From contig JAFGOJ010000180.1 of assembly GCA_016926575.1 (NCBI GenBank), positions 1 to 7,910 of the forward strand: 7,910 bases of DNA, in the 5' to 3' direction. This document shows, one piece after another, positions 1-7,500 of the stretch. Below the pieces are notes generated by a model. The model was not told the DNA's origin. It saw only the letters and a program-made list of their open reading frames with translations, and searched no databases. The position numbers were made by a program, and so were the translations under genes. The DNA comes from Anaerolineae bacterium. Lineage in GTDB: Bacteria; Chloroflexota; Anaerolineae; B4-G1; DUEL01. Position 1 is the stretch's first letter, and each line of letters begins with the position of its first letter.

Positions 1-86
1 CCCGAAGGGCCGCGAAGCAATCTCCTCATCGCGTTTTGGGGATTGCTTCGGGCGCTAACGCGCCCTCGCAATGACCCGTCGACGGG
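1..86. repeat. Palindromic intergenic repeat (REP/MITE-like), left end cut by the window
   Basis: Three inverted repeats lie in series. Bases 13-25 pair with 38-50 (13 bp including one G-U pair, 12-nt loop). Bases 50-55 (gggcgc) pair with 60-65 (gcgccc) around a 4-nt loop. Bases 75-86 (cccgtcgacggg) form a perfect 12-bp palindrome. On the minus strand the segment around 64-74 reads GTCATTGCGAG and is followed by GAAGCAATC-type arms. From memory, such motifs occur in dispersed palindromic repeats of several bacterial groups. The other terminal arm would lie to the left of base 1. The element sits just downstream of the murF-alr stop on that strand, so the hairpins could also help end or stabilise that transcript, although there is no clear U-tract. 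The inverted repeats are seen directly; the family assignment is an inference. Confidence 0.6.
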
Positions 87-111
87 AAGGCTGAGCAGTT
101 ACGCTGATAAG

Positions 112-2673
112 TTATATCATTCGTGGCACCCGCGCCAGGATTTCCGACACGACCTCATAGTTGATCGTTCCCAGCCACTCGGCGACCTCTTCGGCGCTGA
201 TACGATCCTGACCCTGCGCGCCGATCAATACTACCTCGTCGCCCACCCGCACGTTGGGGATGTGGCTCACGTCGATCATCGTCTGGTCCATACACACCCG
301 CCCCACGATCGGTGCGCGCTGGCCGCGTACCAATACCGCTTGCCAGCGTGTCGGGGCGCGGCGGAAGCCGTCGGCATACCCCACCGGGACGACGGCGATT
401 GTCTCTGTGCTTGTCGTCTGGTACGTGTTGCCGTAACTGACGTAGCTTCCCGGCGGCAGCGTCTTGACCTGAGCCACGGTTGTCTTCCACGTCAGTGCGG
501 GTCGAAAGCCCGGCGGCAGGGTTACGTGGGGCGACGGCTGCAGCCCGTACAGCGCCAGCCCCAGCCGCACCATATTGAAACGCGCCTTCGGCAGGCGCAG
601 CAGCCCGGCCGAATTCGCGCAGTGAACGAGTGGAAATGTCACGCCCGCCTGCGCCAGTTCATCCAACACGGCGTGGAACCGCGCGAGTTGCTGGCGTGTG
701 TACTCCAGGGTCTCGTCGTCCGCTACCGAAAAGTGCGTGAACAGGCCCTCTAATTCCAACCCCGGCAGGTCGTGAATCTCCTGCACGAACGGGACCACCT
801 GCTCGGGCAGCAGGCCCAGCCGGCCCATCCCTGTGTCGACCTTGATGTGGACGCGTGCTGTGCGGCGCAGGTCTCTGGCTACGCGGCTGAACGCGCGTGC
901 CAGATCTGCGTCGTACAGCGTCAGCGTGACGTCGTTGAGCAGCGCGTCGCGCGCCAGCCACGCCGGCGTGTATCCCAGCACCAGGATCGGTGCGTCGACG
1001 CCGTTCTCGCGCAGCGTGATCGCCTCGTTGACCGAGGCGACGCCGCAGAACGCGGCGCCGTTATTCAATGCTGTGTGCGCCACGGTGACCGCCCCGTGTC
1101 CGTAAGCGTCTGCTTTGAGCACGGCCAGGATGCGGACGTCCGGCCCGACGATCTCTTTGACCCGCCGGGTGTTGTAGGCCACCGCTTCCAGATCGACCTC
1201 CAACCAGGTGGGGCGGGCGGGGCGGGACGTGCGCACCACGCGGTGGCCGTCGGCGCGCCGCACCAGGCGGGCCGCGTCGACCGGGTCGGCCAGCAGCCCT
1301 TCGACCACGTGCTCCATGCGCGTCTCGACGTCCCCACGTACCATGACCACGTCCCCCGGCCCGAGCTGCGGCTCCAGGTAGCGCACCACGTCCTTCGAGG
1401 TGTAGGTGACGAAGACCTGCTCGAGCGCCAGGCCCGACTCACGCGCCGCGTCGGCGATCCACGCGGCACGCTCGCCCTTCGCCACCAGCAGGTCGACGCA
1501 GGCCGCCGCCGCCCGCCCGACGTGGCGATGTCCCTCCACCGCGTACCCGCCCAACTGCTTCATATCCCCCAACACGGCGATGCGTCGCCGGGCGGGGTAA
1601 TCGGCCAGGGCCGAGAGCGCCTCCAGCGCCGACGCGGGGCTGGAACTGGCCGACCCGTCGAGCAGGACCGCCCCCCCCGTGCCTTTGAGCACCTGCAACC
1701 GCCCTTCACCGGGGCGCAACTCTTCGAGTGCGTCCAAAATCGCGTCCCAGGGGATGTGGTAGGCCAGCCCGACGGCGATGGCCGCCAGGACGCTGTGCGC
1801 CTGGTGTCGTCCCAGCAGGCGGGTGCGGATTTCGGCCTTGGGCGGGTAGCCGGGGGTGCCCAGTCCGCTCACGCCGGGGAAGTGCACCTGAAACTGGAGC
1901 CCCTCGGGGTCCGGGCGCAGGTCCGAGGCGACAATGTCGGCATCGCAGTTCAGTCCGTAGGTGACCACACGGGCTGAACTGCGCACGCCCATGGCGCGCA
2001 CGCGCGGGTCGTCGTAGTTGAGAACGGCCAGCCCGTCCGGCGGCAGCATGTCGATCAGTTTACCCTTTTCTTGGGCCATGGCGTCCATGCTGCCCAGGTG
2101 GGCCATGTGGGCGCGGTTGATCGCGGTGACGACGCCTGCGTGCGGGCGGGTCAACTCGGCCAGGTGGGCGATCTCGCCGAAAGCGTTGCACGCCAGTTCC
2201 AGCACGGCGATGCTTTGCTCCGGTTCCAGCTTCGCCAGGGCGATGGGCAGGCCGAAGCGGTCGCTCAGGTCGGGTGGGTTGGAGAAGACCCGGTAGCGCG
2301 TGCCAAGCACGGCCGTGAGCGCCTGGCAGACGTCGGTTTTGCCGGTGGATCCGGTCACGCCGACCACTTGAAGCGCGCTCCTACGCAGCACGTAACCCGC
2401 CCAGTCGGTGAGGGCGATTTGTGTGTCGGGCACCACCACGCAGGGGATGGGTGGGTCGGGTGGGGGGAACTGGCACAGCACGCCGCGCCCGCCCTGCTCG
2501 ATGGCGTGGGCGATGTAGTCGTGTCCGTCTCCGCCCTCGGTTTTGACCGCGATGAACAGTTCGCCGGGGTGGATGTGACGGGAGTCGTAGGAGAAGGCGG
2601 GGAACGTGTCCGGCGTCGCCGGCCCTACCAGATTGCCGCCAGTGGCGGTTATAAGGTCACTTAGGTGGATCAT
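112..2673 (-). CDS. murF-alr: Bifunctional MurF-type Mur ligase / alanine racemase fusion
   Basis: This 853-residue protein resembles UDP-MurNAc-tripeptide:D-Ala-D-Ala ligase (MurF) at residues 1-465 and PLP-dependent alanine racemase at about 488-853. Such a protein makes D-Ala and joins D-Ala-D-Ala to the peptidoglycan precursor in the cytoplasm. MurF signs are a DSR...PGELFIA N-domain (about 29-42), the P-loop GSTGKT (108-113), Glu159, His189, the likely carbamylated Lys203 and VLGDM (367-371). Racemase signs are the PLP lysine Lys520 in VLKADAYGHG, Arg618, His684, Arg703, catalytic Tyr747 in SYGNTY, CMD (794-796) and a typical C-terminus ending RVPRMI. The start at 2673 gives the usual MurF N-terminus (MIHLSDLITATGG). 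The frame stays open upstream, but only across the tRNA gene. No Shine-Dalgarno is visible. Oddly, several Mur-ligase residues that are normally invariant are replaced (see findings), so the ligase activity is less certain than the racemase. MurF-Alr fusions are known from Bacteroidetes. Confidence 0.93.
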   Translation of the reverse strand: MIHLSDLITATGGNLVGPATPDTFPAFSYDSRHIHPGELFIAVKTEGGDGHDYIAHAIEQGGRGVLCQFPPPDPPIPCVVVPDTQIALTDWAGYVLRRSALQVVGVTGSTGKTDVCQALTAVLGTRYRVFSNPPDLSDRFGLPIALAKLEPEQSIAVLELACNAFGEIAHLAELTRPHAGVVTAINRAHMAHLGSMDAMAQEKGKLIDMLPPDGLAVLNYDDPRVRAMGVRSSARVVTYGLNCDADIVASDLRPDPEGLQFQVHFPGVSGLGTPGYPPKAEIRTRLLGRHQAHSVLAAIAVGLAYHIPWDAILDALEELRPGEGRLQVLKGTGGAVLLDGSASSSPASALEALSALADYPARRRIAVLGDMKQLGGYAVEGHRHVGRAAAACVDLLVAKGERAAWIADAARESGLALEQVFVTYTSKDVVRYLEPQLGPGDVVMVRGDVETRMEHVVEGLLADPVDAARLVRRADGHRVVRTSRPARPTWLEVDLEAVAYNTRRVKEIVGPDVRILAVLKADAYGHGAVTVAHTALNNGAAFCGVASVNEAITLRENGVDAPILVLGYTPAWLARDALLNDVTLTLYDADLARAFSRVARDLRRTARVHIKVDTGMGRLGLLPEQVVPFVQEIHDLPGLELEGLFTHFSVADDETLEYTRQQLARFHAVLDELAQAGVTFPLVHCANSAGLLRLPKARFNMVRLGLALYGLQPSPHVTLPPGFRPALTWKTTVAQVKTLPPGSYVSYGNTYQTTSTETIAVVPVGYADGFRRAPTRWQAVLVRGQRAPIVGRVCMDQTMIDVSHIPNVRVGDEVVLIGAQGQDRISAEEVAEWLGTINYEVVSEILARVPRMI

Positions 2674-2705
2674 ATGCAGATTGCAGTCCGCGTGATATAT
2701 GAAAT

Positions 2706-2730
2706 GCCGGGCACGCGGTGGGTACCCGGC
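2706..2730 (-). terminator. Hairpin between tRNA-Val and murF-alr (possible attenuator or processing hairpin)
   Basis: On the minus strand the RNA would form GCCGGGUAC / GUGCCCGGC, a 9-bp stem with one U-G wobble and a 7-nt loop. The wobble pairs only in minus-strand RNA; it would be an A-C mismatch in plus-strand RNA, which supports transcription leftward. It begins 5 nt after the encoded CCA of the tRNA and ends 32 nt before the murF start. The downstream sequence (AUUUCAUAUAUC) is only weakly U-rich. It could therefore be a partial terminator, an attenuator, or a 3' boundary for tRNA processing. The structure is seen; the role is inferred. Confidence 0.45.
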
Positions 2731-2734
2731 ACGC

Positions 2735-2811
2735 TGGTGGGCGGTACAGGACTCGAACCTGTGACCTCCTCCTTGTAAGGGAGGCGCTCTAACCAACTGA
2801 GCTAACCGCCC
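2735..2811 (-). tRNA. tRNA-Val (anticodon UAC), CCA end encoded
   Basis: A full cloverleaf can be folded. The acceptor arms GGGCGGT and ACCGCCC pair perfectly, the D arm is GCTCAGTTGGTTAGAGC, and the anticodon stem CCTCC/GGAGG closes the loop CTTACAA. The T arm ACAGG-TTCGAAT-CCTGT follows. The anticodon UAC (plus-strand bases 2775-2777, read in reverse) decodes GUA and other valine codons by wobble. The discriminator base is A and CCA is encoded at 2737-2735, giving 77 nt in all. It lies 61 nt upstream of murF-alr on the same strand, downstream of a good promoter, so the two are probably transcribed together and separated by RNase P and 3' processing. Confidence 0.97.
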
Positions 2812-2847
2812 GCTTTGTCGGCTGTGTAGTGAGCCGGCCTGGGCATA

Positions 2848-2875
2848 ATCATAGCAGGTTTTTTTAGGAAGTCAA
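2848..2875 (-). promoter_or_regulatory. Extended -10 sigma70-type promoter for tRNA-Val and probably murF-alr
   Basis: On the minus strand a -35 box TTGACT (2875-2870) is followed after 16 nt by TATGAT (2853-2848). TG sits one base before the -10 box (TGCTATGAT), giving an extended -10 element. The spacer contains an A-tract of seven. Transcription would start near 2841, about 30 nt before the mature tRNA 5' end. Box matches are read from the sequence; activity is inferred. Confidence 0.75.
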
Positions 2876-2882
2876 CGAGCGG

Positions 2883-2911
2883 TTGTCATTTCGGCGGTTT
2901 CGTTGTATCCT
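2883..2911 (+). promoter_or_regulatory. Sigma70-type promoter for the solute-binding lipoprotein
   Basis: TTGTCA (2883-2888) is followed after 17 nt by TATCCT (2906-2911), which gives 5/6 and 4/6 matches to consensus. The start site would be near 2918, leaving a leader of about 39 nt before the ATG at 2957. This promoter is back-to-back with the tRNA promoter; the two -35 boxes are only 7 nt apart. It also argues against translation from the in-frame TTG at 2903, which would lie upstream of the transcript start. Confidence 0.5.
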
Positions 2912-2956
2912 CGCAACTGTTCGGGTTACTTCCTGGGAAGGTCGGAATACTGGAGA

Positions 2957-4582
2957 ATGAAGAAACGATTGGTTTGCTTTACCCTCTGCATCCTGGCAGT
3001 GACGGGATGTGTCGCGCCTACGCCGCCGGGCCCCACGTCTACGCCCGCGCCGCCGACGGTGACGCCGCTGCCGACCGCCACCCTCACGCCTGCGCCGCCG
3101 CGCGAGGTCGTTGTCGTGTTGCCGGAGTCCCCGGACGGCCTGAATCCGTTCTACGCGCGTTCATGGGCTGCGCGCGCCGTTGCCGACCTGTTCCTGAACG
3201 GCCTGTGGCGCTTGGACGGTGCGCTGGTTCCGCACCCTGAACTGGCCGCCCGCGTACCCAGCCGCGCCAACGGTGGCATCTCCGAGGACGGGCGCGTGCT
3301 CACGATTGCTCTGCGTACAGACGTGCTCTGGTCCGATGGCGTGCCTGTGACGGCAGAGGACGTGGTCTTCACGTACCAGATGGCCGTCGCGCCGGGCAAC
3401 GCCGTCGCCAGCCGTTTCCCGTACAATCTGATGGAGTCGGTCGCGGCTTTGGACGCGCACACGGTCGAGGTACGGTTCGTGGAGCCGTTCGCACCGTGGG
3501 CCAGTGCGCTCTTTCCGTTCGTGCTGCCGCGCCACGTATTGCAGCCGGTGTTCGAGCACGAGGGAACGCTCGACCGGGCGGTGTGGAACCGCATGCCCGG
3601 CGTGGGTAGTGGGCCGTTCGTCTTTGCGGGCGAGGAGGACGGCGCGTTGCTGTTCGAGGCGAATCCTCTCTACTGGCGCGGCCGTGCGGCGGCGGAGCGC
3701 GTACGGCTGACGGCAGAACCCGATCCCGCCGCGCGCCTGGCGGCGGTGACGAGTGGCACGGCTGACCTGGCCCCCCTTCTGTGGCCGGAGACGAGCGGGT
3801 GGGTCGGCGCGCTGCCGGACGTGCGCTTCTTGCCGGCGGCGTCGGGCGTGGTGGAGACGCTCGCCTTCAACCTGACGCCGGGGGAGGGCCACCCGGCGCT
3901 TCAGCAGGCGGTGGTGCGGCGGGCCATCGCGCTGGCTCTGGAGCGCGACCTGGTGTGCGACGTGCTCGCCCCCGGACAGGCGCGGCCTGCCTTCACCTTG
4001 TGGAGCGGTACGATGTTCGAAGACTCGCTCCGCTCTGTCGCCGCGCCGGACAACGGCCCGGAGAGCCTGTTGCGCGAAGCCGGTTGGGAGGATGGGGATG
4101 GAGACGGTGTGCGCGAGAAGGACGGGCTCCCGCTGGTGCTGCGCTATGCGGTGCCCGCGTCGCCGGTGGACCGCACCGCCGTTCAGGTGGCGGTGGCGGG
4201 GATGCTGCGGCAGGTCGGCGTGGGGATCGAGCCGGTGGTGTGGAGGGAGGGCGCGGGATGGGACCTGGCCCAGTGGGCCGAGTCACCGGCGGGGTATCCT
4301 GACCCGGATGATCCACGCTGGTTGTGCATCGAGGCACGTCCCGGCGGGATGAACCGCACCGGTGTGTGCGACGAAGCGCTGGACGACGCGCTCTACGCTC
4401 AGGTTGGCAGCGTCGATTTGGAGGCGCGCGCCGCTCTGCTCTACCAGTTGGAGACGCTGAATGCGGAACAGGCCTGGTGGGTGCCGCTGTGCAGCGTGCC
4501 CGACGTGTGGGCGGCTAGCAGCAGGGTCGAATCCGCCGCGCCTTGGCGCGGCGCACCGTTCTGGGATGCCTGGGGGTGGTGA
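2957..4582 (+). CDS. Family 5 ABC-transporter solute-binding lipoprotein (peptide/nickel type)
   Basis: This 541-residue protein belongs to the family that binds oligopeptides, nickel chelates or sugars outside the membrane and delivers them to an ABC importer. It starts with MKKR, a hydrophobic stretch and a lipobox (VTGC), so Cys18 would be lipidated and anchor the protein. A Thr/Pro-rich linker (about 21-48) follows, then the binding domain (about 49-541). Family signs are SPDGLNPFYAR near 58-68, WSDGVPVTAEDVVFTYQ near 125-141, a GSGPFVF segment near 217-223 and an acidic DGDGDG loop near 379-384. The ATG at 2957 gives a proper signal peptide; GGAG lies very close to it, and a GGAAGG lies further upstream. 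The upstream in-frame TTG at 2903 would add a charged tail that spoils the signal. Length is normal. No permease or ATPase genes adjoin it, so its partners are elsewhere. The ligand cannot be told from sequence. Confidence 0.9.
   Translation: MKKRLVCFTLCILAVTGCVAPTPPGPTSTPAPPTVTPLPTATLTPAPPREVVVVLPESPDGLNPFYARSWAARAVADLFLNGLWRLDGALVPHPELAARVPSRANGGISEDGRVLTIALRTDVLWSDGVPVTAEDVVFTYQMAVAPGNAVASRFPYNLMESVAALDAHTVEVRFVEPFAPWASALFPFVLPRHVLQPVFEHEGTLDRAVWNRMPGVGSGPFVFAGEEDGALLFEANPLYWRGRAAAERVRLTAEPDPAARLAAVTSGTADLAPLLWPETSGWVGALPDVRFLPAASGVVETLAFNLTPGEGHPALQQAVVRRAIALALERDLVCDVLAPGQARPAFTLWSGTMFEDSLRSVAAPDNGPESLLREAGWEDGDGDGVREKDGLPLVLRYAVPASPVDRTAVQVAVAGMLRQVGVGIEPVVWREGAGWDLAQWAESPAGYPDPDDPRWLCIEARPGGMNRTGVCDEALDDALYAQVGSVDLEARAALLYQLETLNAEQAWWVPLCSVPDVWAASSRVESAAPWRGAPFWDAWGW
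4534..4553. repeat. GC-rich perfect inverted repeat at the end of the lipoprotein gene
   Basis: CGCCGCGCC and GGCGCGGCG (4534-4542 and 4545-4553) are perfect 9-bp complements separated by only TT. In practice this is an 8-bp stem with a CTTG tetraloop. It lies inside the last codons of the lipoprotein gene, about 30 nt before the stop. The next gene converges with only a 5-bp gap, so there is no other room for a terminator. There is no U-tract on either side, and it may be simply a coding coincidence in GC-rich DNA. Confidence 0.35.
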
Positions 4583-4587
4583 TCGTC

Positions 4588-7500
4588 TCAGTCGATTGAT
4601 CTCACGACCGGCAGCACCACCAGGTCCAGCGTGACCGGGGTTTCCAGCATCTGGCTGAGGGCCCTGGACAAGATACTCACAGTCACTTGATTGGGCGGCT
4701 GGTAGGATCGCACCGTTGCCACCACTGCCAGAGCGTCGGCTTCTGAAGAGATTTCCAGCCCCACAAGCTGGTTGCCGTCCGGCAGATTGTTCGAAATCAG
4801 CGCGTAGATGGCTTGTTCGCGTGTCGTATCTCGCACAGTGGTGCCCAACATCGCGCCCAAAGGGATGGCGATGACGAGCAAGAGCAGGATCGAGGCGATC
4901 ATCCTCTGCCGAAGCTGTTTACGATGCTCGGGGACGAGTATTCTGGGTCGGATGCCCAACGCGAGGAAGACAACGGCACCTGCCAAACTGATGGCGGCGA
5001 TGTTGGTGATGAAGAGCAATATCGCACCGCCGGCGACGTTGAAGTTGCCCGTCGAAAGCCCCAGTCCCACCGTGGCGAGAGGCGGCATCAGCGCCGCAGC
5101 GATAGAGACGCCCGGTAGGGCTGCGCTGACGTTCTTGCGGGATACCGCGTACGCTCCGGCCATCCCCGAAGCCAGCGCGACGATCATGTCCAGCAGAGTG
5201 GGGCGGGCGCGGGCGACCATCTCACCGGTGACAAGTTTGAGCGGTGACAGCAACCCGATGAAGGCCGAGATGACTACGGCCAGCGCGACACCTTTGAGAA
5301 TCGACTCAGTGGCGAGCCGGATGGCGCGCAGATCGCCCAGGACGAGGCCGAGCGAGAGCGCCATGATCGGGGACATCAGTGGGGCTACCAGCATCGCGCC
5401 GATGACGACGGCAGGACTGTCTAGCAGCAATCCCAGGGCGGCGATGATGCACGACAGGACAATCAGCACGAAGTAGTCGATCCCGGGTCGAGCGCCCTGA
5501 CTGAGGGAATGGTGCACGTCCAGTTGCTCTGTGCCGGACAGCGTGGGCAGCGCGCGCTGAAGGGCACGCAGGATGCGTCGGCTCCAGACGGCTGTGATGG
5601 CCTGGTCGCCCTGCACGAGGATGGTGTTGGGGACGCGCGCGGCGACTTGGAGCGGCAGGCTGCCGAAGAGGATCTGATTCACATCGCTTTCGTTGGAGAC
5701 ACCTAGCAGGACGACGTCGTGCGCTGCCGCTTCTTGAACGATACCTTCAAGCACGTTGGCCGCGGCGATGACTTTTTGCGCTGGTGGCATCTCGAGGTCG
5801 AGCCCTTCCAGTGCCCGGGCGAGCGTTTCGCGGCTCGCTGCCAGGTCGTCTTCCGTTGCCGGGGCGGTTTTAACGTAGAGGAGGGTGATCTCTCCACCGC
5901 TGGCCTCTGCCAGCAGCGACGCCAGACGAATGGCGGTTTGGGCGTTCGGGCCGCCTGCGGTGGGGATCAAGAAGCGCTTCGCCGTGGCGCTTTCGTCACT
6001 TTGCAGGAGCATCACGTCGCAGGTGGCATCTCTGAGGACTTCGTCTACGATGGGGCCTAGCGTGATCTCCTCCGCCTTGGTCTGGTCGGCGTGCCACCCC
6101 ATAAGGATCAAGTCCACATTCTCTTCAGCGGCGGTCTCCAGGATGCCGCGGGGGATGGCGCGGGCCAGACGGGTCATCGTTTGGATGGGCAGGTCCTCTT
6201 GGTTGGCCATGGCGATGGCATTTTCCAGTAGGTCCCGGTCAACCTGGGCGCGCTTGCGTCTTGTTTCGAGAGGAAAGGGGTCTGGAACGACGGCGACCTG
6301 GAGGATCAGGACTTCTCCATTTTTTGATTGGGCGATGCGACCGGCCGTCTGAATCAATGCCTGCGCGGTCTTGGGGCGTGCGATGGGTACCAAGATGCGA
6401 AATCTGGGCGGTTGGTGCTCCTCTACGAGCGGCTTGAAAATGGTCACGCCTGTTTGAGCTTCGACGTAGTGTCTGCGCCCGTAGGCGAGGTAGACCAACC
6501 CGCCGCCGACCAGGCACCCCAGTGCTGCCAACACCTTCGTCCAGCCCCAGAGCGGGAAGAGCAGCACGTCGACGGCGAGCACCAGGGCCGGTATCCAGGG
6601 GTGGAAGGGCAGGCGGAAAGGTGTGGCCTGTCTACCGGACTGGGGGGCGCGAGGGCTTTCCGGACGCGGTTCACGCGCCCGCACGACGTTGACAAGCATC
6701 AAGGTGCAGAGGTAGAGCAGTCCGCTCGTAGGGGCCAGCCACTCGATCGGCAACCACACAACGGGCAGTGTAACGAGGCCCACGATGAGCACCGCAACGA
6801 AGGGCTTGGTCTTTTGTGCCCATCCAGGCAGGAAGCCGTCCACACTCATCGAGTGGATCAGCATGATGAGCATTTCCAGGCCCTGAACAAGGGTTAGCAC
6901 CATAGCGGCGCCGCCTATGAGCAGTACTGCGAGTCGGCCTGTGTCTGCGGCGACGCGTTCACCGACTGTAGCGATGGGGATATCGGCTTGGGCCAGGCCC
7001 GGGTATCCTACCACGCCGGCCGACAACACGACGATGGCTATAATGAACGCAGCAGCTAACGCCGGGCTGAGCGCCAGGGTGCGCAAGGCCGGTGCGGTTC
7101 GGTGCACTTCCCCGATGTATCGGGAGGTGATTTCGATTCCTATGAAAGCGGCGAAGATCAGAGGCACCGCCGAGATCGAGCCGGGAGACGCGCTCGGAGG
7201 GTGAGAGGTGATGTGGGAGATGGCCATGAACCCGAAGACCGCGATAACCAACGCAACAATCGGGAGAATGAGCAACCCAAGCAGTTTCTTACCAAGCAGT
7301 TTCTTATGCTGTTGGATGGCATTTACTGCTGCAACCATGAGGATGACGGCCCAGGCAAGAAGGCCGACCGGCACGTTCAAGCTGAGCCGGACGGACATAA
7401 CCGGCAGTGCTATCAGATAGCGCGCGATGCTTTGTGCCAGAAGGCCGCAAAATCCCACGAGGGATAGCGTCAGCGCCCAACCGGCGAAGAACGAGATGTC

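Noticed and set aside
43..753. Plus-strand open frame of 236 codons
   Set aside because: It lies opposite the well-supported racemase domain. Its translation is low-complexity, rich in Arg/His/Gln, and matches no family; it is a shadow frame in GC-rich DNA.
772..1977. Plus-strand open frame of 401 codons
   Set aside because: It is long, but it is antisense to murF-alr, whose motifs are unmistakable. The product is rich in Arg, Gln and Asp with no recognisable domain.
2674..2796. N-terminal extension of MurF-Alr by 41 residues
   Set aside because: The extension would translate the tRNA-Val gene and the hairpin. The ATG at 2673 gives the normal MurF N-terminus.
2854..2869. T-tract (plus strand) as a rho-independent terminator
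   Set aside because: No stem directly precedes it on the plus strand; it is the A-tract spacer of the tRNA promoter on the other strand.
2903..2956. TTG start for the solute-binding protein 18 codons upstream
   Set aside because: It would place a polar, charged segment ahead of a perfect lipoprotein signal peptide and would lie upstream of the predicted transcript start.
3010..3105. Repetitive GC-rich stretch after the signal peptide, considered as a tandem repeat
   Set aside because: It is explained by codons of the Thr/Pro-rich linker; no exact repeat unit is present.
3161..3892. Minus-strand open frame of 243 codons
   Set aside because: It is antisense to the solute-binding domain, with an Arg/His/Gln-rich product and no family resemblance.
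6328..6897. Plus-strand open frame of 189 codons
   Set aside because: It is antisense to the permease/Usp junction; the opposite strand gives clear membrane helices and Usp strands.
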